A stretch of 64,000 nt of DNA from GCA-2720865 sp047630275 (GTDB lineage Bacteria; Bdellovibrionota; Bacteriovoracia; Bacteriovoracales; Bacteriovoracaceae): positions 496,001-560,000 of the forward strand of contig JBLHVN010000002.1 of the NCBI GenBank assembly GCA_047630275.1, read 5' to 3'. Position numbers and translations under genes: made by a program. Below, in pieces: positions 9,443-17,907 of this stretch; positions within the stretch are counted from its first letter, which is position 1, and each line of letters opens with the position of its first letter. The notes under the pieces are model-generated. The model worked only from the letters and a program-made list of their open reading frames with translations, searched no databases and was not told where the DNA came from.

Positions 9443-10708
9443 CTATTTATCTTTCTCTGGGTTTTCACGTGTCACGTCTACACCAATGGATCGAAGCTTA
9501 TTATCTAGATCGGCATAACCTCTATCTAGATGATAAACGCGCCTGATTGTTGTCGTCCCTTTTGCAGCAAGAGCAGCAATAATAAGAGCGGCACTAGCTC
9601 TTAAATCCGTGGCCATAACAGGAGCTCCTGTTAATTTAAAACCGCCTTCAATAAAGCTTGAGTTTCCTTTGACAGTAATGCGTGCCCCAAGTCTTTTGAG
9701 TTCAGGAACATGCATGAATCTGTTTTCGAAGATATTTTCACTAATAAGTGAGTTCCCATCTATTAAACAAGAAAGGGCCATGATCTGAGCTTGAGCATCA
9801 GTTGGAAATCCTGGATAAGGAGCCGTATCAACTCTAGTTCCTTTAAGTTCTGAAGGAGAGATCATAAGGTAATCAGGACCTCTTTCAATCTTGGCACCCA
9901 TAGTAACTAGTTGATCAGTAATAAATTGGATATGCTCTGGATTAAAGCCTTCAACCTTAAGAGAACTCTTTGTAGCAAGAGCGGCCATTACATAAGTGGA
10001 AGCTTCAATTCTATCGCCAATGGCTTCGTATTCTAATTCACAAAGCTCAGATTCCATCACACCTTCAATAGTTAGTGTTTTAGTTCCAATACCTTCAATT
10101 CTGGCCCCCATCTTATTAAGAAAATTCGCAAGGTCACCGATCTCTGGCTCTAAAGCGCAGTTTTCAATAACTGTCTTTCCGTCAGCGAGAACTGCCGCCA
10201 TTAATAAGTTTTCAGTAGCTCCTACAGAAGGAAAAGCGAGAGCAAAGTGAGCTCCGGTCATCTTCCCTTCAGCCTTAACATAACCTTCTTCAAGAGTGAT
10301 GGTTGCTCCCATCTTCTCTAAGTTAGTTAAGTGAAGATCAATTGGTCTAGCGCCGATGGCACAACCACCAGGGAGGGAAACCTTAGCATTTGATTTCCTG
10401 GCCATCAAAGGACCTAGGACAAAGATTGAGGCCCTCATAGTCTTAACTAATTCATAAGTCGCCTCTGTACTAGTTAAGTTGCTGGCGTCAAAGGTTGTTA
10501 TATTATCGTTCTTAGTAATCTTCACTCCGAGCATCTCTAAGAGCTGGCACATTGTTCTTATATCTCTAAGGTCTGGAAGATTCTTTAAATGAGTTAGTTT
10601 TGGGTTGAGAAGAACACCGGCCAAGATAGGAAGGCATGCATTCTTAGCACTTGATACTTTTACTGAGCCTGATAATTTAGCAGGCCCGTTGATTACGAGT
10701 TGATCCAT
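9443..10708 (-). CDS. murA: UDP-N-acetylglucosamine 1-carboxyvinyltransferase MurA
   Basis: A full-length (421-residue) MurA, which transfers enolpyruvate from PEP to UDP-GlcNAc in the first committed step of peptidoglycan synthesis. The active-site loop LPGGCAIGARP places the catalytic, fosfomycin-target cysteine at residue 116. The conserved KNA near residue 22 (SAKNACLPIL) and the later FPTDAQAQ segment also fit. It follows prmC by 36 bases in a minus-strand operon. Confidence 0.97.
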   Translation of the reverse strand: MDQLVINGPAKLSGSVKVSSAKNACLPILAGVLLNPKLTHLKNLPDLRDIRTMCQLLEMLGVKITKNDNITTFDASNLTSTEATYELVKTMRASIFVLGPLMARKSNAKVSLPGGCAIGARPIDLHLTNLEKMGATITLEEGYVKAEGKMTGAHFALAFPSVGATENLLMAAVLADGKTVIENCALEPEIGDLANFLNKMGARIEGIGTKTLTIEGVMESELCELEYEAIGDRIEASTYVMAALATKSSLKVEGFNPEHIQFITDQLVTMGAKIERGPDYLMISPSELKGTRVDTAPYPGFPTDAQAQIMALSCLIDGNSLISENIFENRFMHVPELKRLGARITVKGNSSFIEGGFKLTGAPVMATDLRASAALIIAALAAKGTTTIRRVYHLDRGYADLDNKLRSIGVDVTRENPEKDK

Positions 10709-10744
10709 AATTTATCCATTCACGCGTACGTAGTTAGTTGACGA

Positions 10745-11614
10745 TTAGCGTTGTAACTTAATCGCTTGTAAAAAGCGATTGCTCCCCTGCAAATCAGGTA
10801 ATATTTTTACATGATTAAAGCCGGATTGCTCGGCTAAGGGTGCTAAATCACTAAGGTGATTCTCATGACCTTCCATGAGAAGCATTCCATCAGGATTTAA
10901 GGCTTTTATTGATGAATCAAAGAGGTCCTTAAACCATTTATCATATTCTGCTTCTTTTAAATAAAGGGCCAAGTGAGGTTCAAAGAGGTCAACCTGATCA
11001 TGAACAAGACCCCGGTCTACTTTCTCCTTTATATAAGGAGGATTGGTGGCAATGAGGTCATATCCCTCTTCAAGATTTGAAAAGCGGTCTGACTTAATGG
11101 TTTTAAAGTTTGTTTTCTTTGGCATGAGAAACTGATGCCTAAAGTAATTGATCATAGCCACTTCTAGCGCCTTATCACTTATATCTGAAGCTGTGACGTC
11201 GAGAGGCCTTCCCGCTTCCATCGCAATAGATAAAGCAATACAGCCAGAGCCAGTTCCAAGATCGAGGACTTTATTTTTATCAATAGATTTTTTTAAAAAG
11301 GTTGAAGCTATTTCAACTAACAACTCCGTCTCACTCCTCGGAATAAGAACATCTTCGTTGACATAGAATTCACTTCTAAAAAAGTAGGCCCTATGGGAGA
11401 TATACTCAAAAGGAGTCCCTAGTCTAACTTGAGAGAAGAACTCTTCAAGAGCTGTAATACTTTCAGATTCACTACCATTTCTATAATGAGTTCTTAAAAA
11501 AAGATCTTTTAATTCTTGTTGAAACCGGTGCCAACTCAAACCTGGATAGTGATTGCTTAAAAGATCAATTTCTTTTTCAAAGAATTCCTTAGCTAAGGCT
11601 AATTGGAAAGACAT
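10745..11614 (-). CDS. prmC: Peptide chain release factor N5-glutamine methyltransferase PrmC
   Basis: A 289-residue class I methyltransferase with DLGTGSG (118-124) for S-adenosylmethionine, the IPRSETE segment (91-97) and the catalytic NPPY (191-194). PrmC methylates the GGQ glutamine of release factors. It lies two bases after prfA, which encodes one of its substrates, the usual bacterial arrangement. Confidence 0.96.
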   Translation of the reverse strand: MSFQLALAKEFFEKEIDLLSNHYPGLSWHRFQQELKDLFLRTHYRNGSESESITALEEFFSQVRLGTPFEYISHRAYFFRSEFYVNEDVLIPRSETELLVEIASTFLKKSIDKNKVLDLGTGSGCIALSIAMEAGRPLDVTASDISDKALEVAMINYFRHQFLMPKKTNFKTIKSDRFSNLEEGYDLIATNPPYIKEKVDRGLVHDQVDLFEPHLALYLKEAEYDKWFKDLFDSSIKALNPDGMLLMEGHENHLSDLAPLAEQSGFNHVKILPDLQGSNRFLQAIKLQR

Positions 11615-11616
11615 GG

Positions 11617-12690
11617 TTATTCTTCTTGTCCCTTAAGGAGCTCTGCTTGATTATGAGCATTGAGGGCATCTGTGATCTCTGCCATATGACCTTCCATAAT
11701 CTTATCGAGATTATAAATAGTCAGACCGATACGGTGATCAGTTAATCTTCCTTGGGGGTAATTATAAGTACGGATCCTCTCAGAACGATCCCCTGTTCCC
11801 ACAAGCCCCTTTCTCTCAGCTGATTCAACTGCGTGAGCTTCTTGAACCATCTTATCGTAGATCCTAGTTCTCAGAATCTTTAAGGCCTTTTCTTTATTTT
11901 TAAGCTGTGATTTTTGATCTTGATTGGCCACAACTGTATTTGTTGGTAAGTGGGTTACGCGAACCGCAGAATCAGTTGTGTTAACATGCTGTCCACCAGC
12001 TCCACTTGCACGGAAAACATCAATACGAACATCTCCCATATCTAGCTCAAACTCCACATCTTCAGACTCTGGCATTACGGCCACAGTAATTGTTGAAGTA
12101 TGAACTCTCCCTTGAGACTCAGTCTTAGGGACACGTTGAACTCTATGAACACCTGATTCAAATTTTAATTTTGAGTAAACCTTATCGCCTGAGACAGTAA
12201 AGATGATTTCTTTAATCCCTTCTCCACCTTCAGAGATAGATTCAAGCTCTGATTTAAAGCCAAGGTCGCGGAAATAGTTTTGATAAGCTCTGTATAAATC
12301 ACCTACGAAGATTGAGGCTTCATCCCCTCCGGCACCGGCCCTAATCTCCATCATGACGTTTTTATCATCAAGAGGATCTTTAGGAAGAAGCAAGATAGTT
12401 AGGTTCTCTTCCATAGCAGGAATTCGAGCTTCACTTTCAGAAAGTTCCTCTTTGGCCATTTCGCGCATGTCTTCATCCTTTTCATTCTTAAGGATGTTCT
12501 TGCACTCTTCAATATCTGCTTTAAGTGTTTTGTATTCTCTATAGGCTTTGACTAGCTCTTCAAGATTTCGATGCTCTGAACTAATTGATTTAAATTCAGA
12601 CTGCCGATCATACAAAGTAGGATCAGCCATCTTTTCGCTTAGTTCTTCAAAACGCTGAACAACTTGCTCTAGCTTATCAAACATACTCAT
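11617..12690 (-). CDS. prfA: Peptide chain release factor 1
   Basis: A 357-residue RF1, which reads UAA and UAG stop codons. It has the PxT recognition tripeptide as PKT (188-190) and the catalytic GGQ (232-234) within GAGGQHVN. The N-terminal coiled-coil domain 1 is intact. It is ten bases downstream of rho and two bases upstream of prmC. The RF2 gene elsewhere in the window (48771-49917) has the SPF tripeptide instead, so the two factors are clearly distinguished. Confidence 0.97.
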   Translation of the reverse strand: MSMFDKLEQVVQRFEELSEKMADPTLYDRQSEFKSISSEHRNLEELVKAYREYKTLKADIEECKNILKNEKDEDMREMAKEELSESEARIPAMEENLTILLLPKDPLDDKNVMMEIRAGAGGDEASIFVGDLYRAYQNYFRDLGFKSELESISEGGEGIKEIIFTVSGDKVYSKLKFESGVHRVQRVPKTESQGRVHTSTITVAVMPESEDVEFELDMGDVRIDVFRASGAGGQHVNTTDSAVRVTHLPTNTVVANQDQKSQLKNKEKALKILRTRIYDKMVQEAHAVESAERKGLVGTGDRSERIRTYNYPQGRLTDHRIGLTIYNLDKIMEGHMAEITDALNAHNQAELLKGQEE

Positions 12691-12699
12691 AGAACTATC

Positions 12700-13947
12700 T
12701 TACCCATTCATCGATTCGAAGAACTCATCATTGGTCTTCGTTTTTTGAAGCCTACTAAGCATGAATTCCATGGCATCAATAGTGTTCATAGGGTGAAGTA
12801 CTTTTCTTAATAAGTAAGTTCTCTGAAGAGTTGCGGGCTCCATAAGAAGGTCTTCCTTACGAGTCGATGACTTATTGATATCAAGAGCTGGGAAGATACG
12901 TTTTTCAAGAAGCTTTCTATCAAGTTGAACTTCGGAGTTACCTGTACCCTTAAATTCTTCAAAGATAACTTCATCCATTCTTGAACCAGTATCAACAAGT
13001 GCTGTCGCGATAATAGTAAGCGAGCCACCATTTTCAATATTTCTTGCAGCACCAAAGAATCTTTTTGGTCTATGAAGGGCATTTGAGTCAACACCACCTG
13101 AGAGGATCTTCCCTGACGGTGGAACAACAGTGTTATAGGCACGGGCCAGACGCGTGATTGAATCAAGAAGAATAACAACATCTTTTCCTGCTTCAGTTAA
13201 ACGCTTAGCTTTTTCAATAACCATCTCGGCAACTTGAACGTGGCGGTTAGCTGGCTCATCAAAAGTAGATGATACAACTTCAGCATTCACGTTACGTTTC
13301 ATATCCGTTACTTCTTCTGGTCTTTCATCAATAAGAAGAACGATCAGATGAGCATCTTTATGGTTGTCACTGATTGAGTTTGCAATATCTTGTAGAAGAA
13401 CTGTCTTACCAGCTTTTGGTGGAGCAACAATTAAACAACGTTGACCAAAACCTTGAGGAACAAAAAGGTCAATCATACGAGTTGAATAATTTGTTGGTTT
13501 ACTCTCGAGGTTAATCTTTCTCTCTGGGTAGAGAGGAACCAAGTTATCAAAAAGAACTGTTTTCTTATGATCTTCTGGTGAATGACCATTAACAGTATCT
13601 ACCTTTAATAGGGCAAAGTATCTTTCACCGTCTTTTGGTGGACGAATCTGACCTTCAATTGAATCCCCTTTTCTAAGACCAAATCTTCTGATCTGTGAAG
13701 GAGAGACATAGATATCATCCGCTCCAGGAAGGTAGTTGTATCCAGGTGATCTTAAGAATCCAAAGCCATCAGGTAGGATCTCAATCACACCGCCGCCAAA
13801 AATATCTTGTTTATTTTTTGCGTTAGATTTTAAGATAGCAAAGATCACTTCGTGTCTTTTTAGTGAGCCAGCATTTTCAACTTTATGCTCCTCTGCCATC
13901 TTGTTAAGTTTTTTAATTTCCATTTCCCGAAGGTCGTTAAGATGCAT
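12700..13947 (-). CDS. rho: Transcription termination factor Rho
   Basis: A 415-residue Rho helicase of standard length. The N-terminal Rho-N domain is followed by a cold-shock-like RNA-binding domain (DGFGFLRSPGYNYLPG, ~60-75), then a RecA-type ATPase with Walker A APPKAGKT (175-182) and the DERPEEVTDM segment. AGGAG eight bases before the ATG supports the start. First gene of the rho-prfA-prmC-murA-HIT operon. Several convergent gene pairs in this window lack visible intrinsic terminators, so Rho may matter for ending their transcripts (inference). Confidence 0.97.
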   Translation of the reverse strand: MHLNDLREMEIKKLNKMAEEHKVENAGSLKRHEVIFAILKSNAKNKQDIFGGGVIEILPDGFGFLRSPGYNYLPGADDIYVSPSQIRRFGLRKGDSIEGQIRPPKDGERYFALLKVDTVNGHSPEDHKKTVLFDNLVPLYPERKINLESKPTNYSTRMIDLFVPQGFGQRCLIVAPPKAGKTVLLQDIANSISDNHKDAHLIVLLIDERPEEVTDMKRNVNAEVVSSTFDEPANRHVQVAEMVIEKAKRLTEAGKDVVILLDSITRLARAYNTVVPPSGKILSGGVDSNALHRPKRFFGAARNIENGGSLTIIATALVDTGSRMDEVIFEEFKGTGNSEVQLDRKLLEKRIFPALDINKSSTRKEDLLMEPATLQRTYLLRKVLHPMNTIDAMEFMLSRLQKTKTNDEFFESMNG

Positions 13948-14192
13948 TCAAAATTCTCCTAAATATATTCTTATTTTTGTTATAGATTAATCAGATGATT
14001 GACTGTTTTGTGGTTAATAAAGTTTGGTACTTATCCTTTTAAAAAATTCCGAAGGTTTAAATGTAACGGATTTTTTTATGAGATTTATCGGTAGGATTGT
14101 TTTCATAATAACAGCACGAGTTAGGATGTCAACAATAACGCCAAGCAAAACCCTTGTTTCTACGCGCCAACCAAGGTATTTGAAAACCTACT

Positions 14193-14654
14193 ATGAAAAC
14201 AATAGCCCCTCACAATTCAGAGAAGTTTGCAGGAAAACACCTTCTTTCCATAGATTATGGAACAAAAGTCATGGGTTTAGCCTCTTTTCATATGGGTCGC
14301 GATCCCTATCCCCTATGTTTTGGGAGGATCATTTATGAAAGTGACGAAGAATCGATAAAAGAAATACAGGCCCATATCGAAGAAAATGCCTTTGATATCC
14401 TTATTTTAGGTCTGCCCCTATACACAGATGGAACTGAGTCAGAGATGACCAAGCGGGTTCGCGGCTTTGGTGAACTACTCAAACAAGAGACCTCTCTTCG
14501 TGTTTACCTCCAAGATGAAACCCTCTCCTCTTTTGAAGCAGAGGACCGAATGAAGAACTCTCCTGCTTATAACTTTAAGGTTGATATGAAAAAGATTGAC
14601 GAAGTTGCTGCGTCAATTATTCTTGAAGACTTTCTTGCGACCGCTCAAAACTAA
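14193..14654 (+). CDS. ruvX: Holliday junction resolvase-like RuvX/YqgF
   Basis: A 153-residue RNase H-fold protein. It has the first catalytic strand LLSIDYGTKVMGLA, then LILGLPLYTDG and the acidic DETLSSFEA segment, all typical of YqgF/RuvX (anti-Holliday-junction or pre-16S rRNA nuclease). A longer frame overlapping its start from 14024 is not convincing. It leads a two-gene unit with mltG, 14 bases downstream. Confidence 0.9.
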   Translation: MKTIAPHNSEKFAGKHLLSIDYGTKVMGLASFHMGRDPYPLCFGRIIYESDEESIKEIQAHIEENAFDILILGLPLYTDGTESEMTKRVRGFGELLKQETSLRVYLQDETLSSFEAEDRMKNSPAYNFKVDMKKIDEVAASIILEDFLATAQN

Positions 14655-14668
14655 GTTAAAATAAAAGA

Positions 14669-15712
14669 ATGAAAAAACATCTATGGATACTCCTTATAGG
14701 AGCCCCGGCTTTAGCCATTTTTTTAGCTGCGATAAAGGTTTACTACACTATCGCCATCTCTAACTATCAAGGAGAACCACGGATATTTGAAGTTAGATCT
14801 GGGGAGAGCTTCTCAAAGATTAATGGACGGCTTTATAAAGAAGAACTGATCAGTTCAGCTAAACTCTTTTACCGCTACTGTAAGACAAAAGGTCTTATGA
14901 CAAAATTCAAAGCTGGTCGCTATAAGATCGAAACCGGCTCCACCATGCTTGATGTAATTGAGATCTTAACGATTGGAAAATCCATCACAACTTCCGTCAC
15001 AATTCCTGAAGGAAAGAATCTTTTTGAGGTGGGAGAGATTCTTGAAAAAGCAGGTATCTGTCCTAAAGATGAATTTATCAAAGTGGCAAAAGATCCTAAG
15101 TTTGCAGCCTCGCTTAAGATTCCAGCAGACCGCCTAGAAGGTTACCTCTACCCTGATACCTATGGGCTCACTGAAGGAATGCCAGCCGAGGATGTGGCCC
15201 GGGCCATGGTTTCTAACTTAAGAAAGCAAATCTCAAGCCTAGATTTTAGTAATGCCCCAAATGGTCTCAATCTTCACCAAGTGATTATCCTGGCTTCAAT
15301 AGTGGAAAAGGAAACAGGGGCTAGAGAAGAAAGGCCCATTATCTCGGGGGTCTATCATAACAGGCTTACTAGAAAGATGAGGCTTTATAGTGATCCTACA
15401 ACTATCTATGGAATTTGGGAGACCTGGAATGGAAACCTTCGTAAAAAGCATCTTCAAGAAAAGACTGATTATAATACTTATCGAATGGGTGGGTTACCTG
15501 CAGGACCTATCGCCAATCCAGGTTTGGCAGCAATCAAAGCAACCTTGAATCCTAAAGAGCATAACTATACTTACTTTGTCTCTAAAAATGACGGAACTCA
15601 TGTTTTTACAGAATCATATAAGGAACATCTTAAAGCTGTTGATTATTGGCAAAAAAACCGCGCGAACAGAAAGGGAAAATCGTGGCGTCAGTTAAATGAG
15701 AAAAAGAAGTAA
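14669..15712 (+). CDS. mltG: Endolytic peptidoglycan transglycosylase MltG
   Basis: A 347-residue YceG/MltG protein: one N-terminal transmembrane anchor (about residues 7-27), a LysM-like region, then the catalytic domain with LEGYLYPDTY and SIVEKETG, where the catalytic glutamate lies. MltG cleaves nascent glycan strands in the periplasm and sets their length. It is co-transcribed with ruvX, a pairing seen in many bacteria. A hairpin overlapping its stop serves as terminator for the opposite strand. Confidence 0.95.
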   Translation: MKKHLWILLIGAPALAIFLAAIKVYYTIAISNYQGEPRIFEVRSGESFSKINGRLYKEELISSAKLFYRYCKTKGLMTKFKAGRYKIETGSTMLDVIEILTIGKSITTSVTIPEGKNLFEVGEILEKAGICPKDEFIKVAKDPKFAASLKIPADRLEGYLYPDTYGLTEGMPAEDVARAMVSNLRKQISSLDFSNAPNGLNLHQVIILASIVEKETGAREERPIISGVYHNRLTRKMRLYSDPTTIYGIWETWNGNLRKKHLQEKTDYNTYRMGGLPAGPIANPGLAAIKATLNPKEHNYTYFVSKNDGTHVFTESYKEHLKAVDYWQKNRANRKGKSWRQLNEKKK

Positions 15713-15743
15713 AAAAGTGGCCTTTGCTCAAAAGAGCAAAGGC
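15711..15743 (-). terminator. Intrinsic terminator for the flavin reductase-like gene
   Basis: A perfect 10-bp stem (15720-15729 with 15734-15743) closes an AAAA loop. On the minus strand it is followed by GTG-complement bases and then six T (15711-15716). On the plus strand the downstream bases are not T-rich, so the terminator works mainly for minus-strand transcripts. It touches the mltG stop codon. Confidence 0.85.
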
Positions 15744-15756
15744 TAAATAAGTCCGA

Positions 15757-16227
15757 CTAGTAATCTAATCCAGACTTTCTAATATGTGTTTTTGGTTTCG
15801 CCTCTTCATTAAGAATATGAGAGTCAATAACTTCAGCTACGATAATTTCATGATCACCTGGCTGAGTCTTAGAGATCATCTTACATTCAATAACTGACTT
15901 AGCAGCATCAATCATGATTCCATCGTTATCACTTATTTTATGTGGAATTTCATTGAAAGGACTTTCATCATAACCACTCCAAAAATGCTTCATATAATTA
16001 GCTTCGTGGTCCCCTACAATATTGACTGTGAAAGTTTTTCCAGAACGAATAGCATCGTATCCCTTTCTATCAGGGTTACAGGCAACAGCAATAAGCAGTG
16101 GCTTAAAACTAACTTGCTGAACCCAACTTGCGAGATAACCATCTTTTTGATCACCATCTTTAGCGCAGACGATAAATAACCCCGATGGAATATGCCCTAC
16201 GGCCTTTGCGGCTTCTACATCACTCAT
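15757..16227 (-). CDS. Flavin reductase-like domain protein
   Basis: A 156-residue protein resembling the FMN-binding split-barrel flavin reductases. It has the early IPSGLFIVCAKDGD strand, a conserved SWVQQVSFKPLLIAVA segment (FMN contact region in the family) and FTVNIVGDHE. Members either supply reduced flavin to partner oxygenases or simply bind FMN. The start overlaps the stop of the upstream repeat protein gene by four bases. A strong terminator follows. Confidence 0.75.
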   Translation of the reverse strand: MSDVEAAKAVGHIPSGLFIVCAKDGDQKDGYLASWVQQVSFKPLLIAVACNPDRKGYDAIRSGKTFTVNIVGDHEANYMKHFWSGYDESPFNEIPHKISDNDGIMIDAAKSVIECKMISKTQPGDHEIIVAEVIDSHILNEEAKPKTHIRKSGLDY

Positions 16228-16631
16228 TTCTTCTTCTCCTTATTTTTGTTTCTATCTTTCTTTTTATTTTTCTTTTTTTCTTTTTTAATCGTGGCAATCA
16301 CTTCTTCCACAGGCTTCTCAGCTTTTTCTACTACAGCTTCCTTGATCTTAGGCCTTCCTTTTCGAGCAAGTGAAAAACGAGCTGAATCCCTAACTGCCAC
16401 TTCCGTATCAAGGCTTAAGACCTTCAATATATCTGGGGGTGTCCTAAGATTTCTCGCCACTAAGACCCTTACCATTAAAGATTGATGATTAAATAGAGAA
16501 CAAAGGACAACTTCTGGGGCATTTTTTGAGGCCGCTATTGCTCTAGCTACACCAGGGCGATTCTCTTCAAGATAGCGCTTTAAGCTCTCAGGGTTTGTCT
16601 CCCTAGCTACTTGATCTAAATACTCTGCCAT
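16224..16631 (-). CDS. Leucine-rich repeat variant/HEAT-like protein with lysine-rich tail
   Basis: A 135-residue protein. The first ~95 residues contain short alpha-helical repeats of the type 'VARAIAASKNAPEVV' and 'VRVLVARNLRTPPDIL', which resemble leucine-rich repeat variant units. The last ~35 residues are almost only K, E, N and R, a basic tail that could bind nucleic acid or membrane. Four-base overlap with the flavin reductase-like gene downstream. Function unknown. Confidence 0.6.
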   Translation of the reverse strand: MAEYLDQVARETNPESLKRYLEENRPGVARAIAASKNAPEVVLCSLFNHQSLMVRVLVARNLRTPPDILKVLSLDTEVAVRDSARFSLARKGRPKIKEAVVEKAEKPVEEVIATIKKEKKKNKKKDRNKNKEKKK

Positions 16632-16742
16632 ATGCCCTCCCTACCTTTAATCCTACGAATTACGCTTAAACTGTCAATTTAATTGAGTTTTTGAATTATT
16701 AGCTCAAGTTTAGGGGCCTTTAGCCGAGAAGAGACAGATCAT

Positions 16743-16857
16743 GTTCCTAGTAACAGGAGCATTTTACCCATCTGGGTTCTAAGTCCCCGAGTTGCTAAAA
16801 TAGCAGTTGGTAACCCGAGACTTAAATTTTGATGGAAGTCCTACTTCCTGGAGGAAG
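16743..16857 (+). promoter_or_regulatory. Candidate structured, switch-like mRNA leader of the DksA-family gene
   Basis: The untranslated leader contains a hairpin 16743-16748/16755-16760 and ACCC/GGGT (16766-16769/16774-16777). A closing helix TAAGTC/GACTTA (16780-16785/16819-16824) encloses a perfect TGCTA-AAA-TAGCA hairpin (16793-16805). Next to the start, GGAAGT (16834-16839) can pair with ACTTCC (16843-16848). Alternatively CTTCC (16844-16848) pairs with GGAAG (16853-16857), which covers the Shine-Dalgarno sequence at 16850-16854. GACTT (16819-16823) can also pair with AAGTC (16836-16840). These choices exclude each other. I do not recognise a known riboswitch class. Confidence 0.5.
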
Positions 16858-16858
16858 A

Positions 16859-17227
16859 ATGAATAAGAAAACGATGGAAAAATTTAAGGAAAATCTACTT
16901 CTTACGAAGACTAAGATTTTAAACGGAGGCATCCTTCGCTCAAATGAAGATCTTCATATTTCTTCAGATGATCTCCCTGATGAGGCAGATCTAGCTAACA
17001 GCGTGATCAATCAACAAGTTACTTTTAATATCCGTCAAAGAGAGCTCTCAAAGCTTCGCTTTATTGACGAGGCTCTTCACCGTATTGAGAAAGGAACCTA
17101 TGGTTGCTGCGAAGAATGTGATGAGGCCATTGGAACAAAGAGATTAGAGAACCAACCTTGGACAACTCTATGTATAGAGCATGCAGAAGAAGCCGAAAGA
17201 GGTACTAGTTTCGCTAAGATGGGATAA
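16859..17227 (+). CDS. DksA/TraR-family zinc-finger transcription regulator
   Basis: A 122-residue protein from the ATG at 16859, chosen because GGAGG lies five bases upstream; an earlier ATG at 16829 has no such site. It has a coiled-coil region with the acidic tip DLPDEADLA, typical of DksA-like factors that reach into the RNA polymerase secondary channel, and a zinc finger CEEC...CIEH in which the fourth ligand is His rather than Cys. The RLENQPW segment matches family consensus. It follows a structured leader and ends in a bidirectional terminator. Whether it acts with ppGpp cannot be told. Confidence 0.85.
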   Translation: MNKKTMEKFKENLLLTKTKILNGGILRSNEDLHISSDDLPDEADLANSVINQQVTFNIRQRELSKLRFIDEALHRIEKGTYGCCEECDEAIGTKRLENQPWTTLCIEHAEEAERGTSFAKMG

Positions 17228-17253
17228 GAATTCACTAAATTTGATATAAAAAA

Positions 17254-17280
17254 AGCCAGCTAAATGCTGGCTTTTTTATT
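17254..17280. terminator. Bidirectional intrinsic terminator
   Basis: A seven-base stem AGCCAGC/GCTGGCT (17254-17260 and 17266-17272) with loop TAAAT is flanked by an A-run on the left and a T-run on the right. It can stop both the DksA-family transcript (plus) and the small membrane protein transcript (minus). Confidence 0.9.
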
Positions 17281-17308
17281 TTTAAAAGGACTTGTTCGTA
17301 CGGCAATA

Positions 17309-17527
17309 CTAAAACCCTTCATTTTGCATTTTATATCGTGAAATATTATTTGTTTTCGATAAAATAACGTGAAGTTCATCTTCAATAGTTACAATCTTTC
17401 TTTCTGCTTTAGGCATTTCATACTTATTTGCGTCTGTGTTAGCCGGTGCTACTTGAACCGCTAATAAGATCAAAACTGGCATTGCTGCAAATAATCCTAA
17501 AGTTAAAAAGTTTTTCAATGTTTTCAT
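17309..17527 (-). CDS. Small exported or membrane protein, unknown
   Basis: A 72-residue protein with one hydrophobic N-terminal helix (residues about 7-27) that could be a signal peptide ending near APA-NTD, followed by a charged 45-residue tail. GGAG with spacing of six supports the ATG. It faces the DksA-family gene across a shared terminator. No family recognised. Confidence 0.6.
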   Translation of the reverse strand: MKTLKNFLTLGLFAAMPVLILLAVQVAPANTDANKYEMPKAERKIVTIEDELHVILSKTNNISRYKMQNEGF

Positions 17528-17907
17528 AGCTCACTCCAATGTTCTATGTTGATCCCTGGGTTTTCATAACCCTTCGATCGTTTCCCTACCCCTATTAAAG
17601 CAATCCTAATGCCAAGTTTGACGACATAATATTAGTAACTTAGCTGGTGCATCTAGGACCTAGGTGCAAACCGACCTATTTGATCGGAGATTTTGACCTT
17701 AAATAGGTATCATTTAGTCTTGCAGAGCTAAAACTGTCCAAACTTTAAGCAGTGACCAATAAAATAGTGCTTTCAATAGGCCAAAGAGTGGACAAGTCCC
17801 TATTTTCACGAGCCTTTCTTTGGCAAGCCCTTTGCTTATAAGTTAGACACAAGAGGCTTGGTCGTAGGGTCCAATCTTACTTGTAAGTTAAGGGAGTTCT
17901 AATAAAC
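17528..17907. other. 380-base intergenic region with inverted repeats
   Basis: No gene is visible. It separates two divergent genes and should hold both promoters. A near-perfect inverted repeat at 17648-17668 (TGCATCTAG..CTAGGTGCA, one T-G pair) is followed by an 8-bp helix ACCTATTT/AAATAGGT (17674-17681 with 17701-17708). AATAGG (17775-17780) and CCTATT (17799-17804) can also pair further on. These may be a structured leader of the subtilase gene, a small RNA or operators. Confidence 0.45.

Noticed and set aside
14024..14338. 104-codon plus-strand frame overlapping the ruvX start
   Set aside because: It overlaps ruvX in another frame by almost half its length, shows no domain, and ruvX itself is certain.
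16743..16830. Known riboswitch class (c-di-GMP-I, TPP, cobalamin, preQ1) for the DksA-family leader
   Set aside because: The conserved core sequences of these classes, as I recall them, are not present. The element is kept only as an unclassified candidate.
16829..16858. Earlier ATG as start of the DksA-family gene
   Set aside because: It lacks a ribosome site and lies in the structured leader, while the ATG at 16859 has GGAGG at good spacing.
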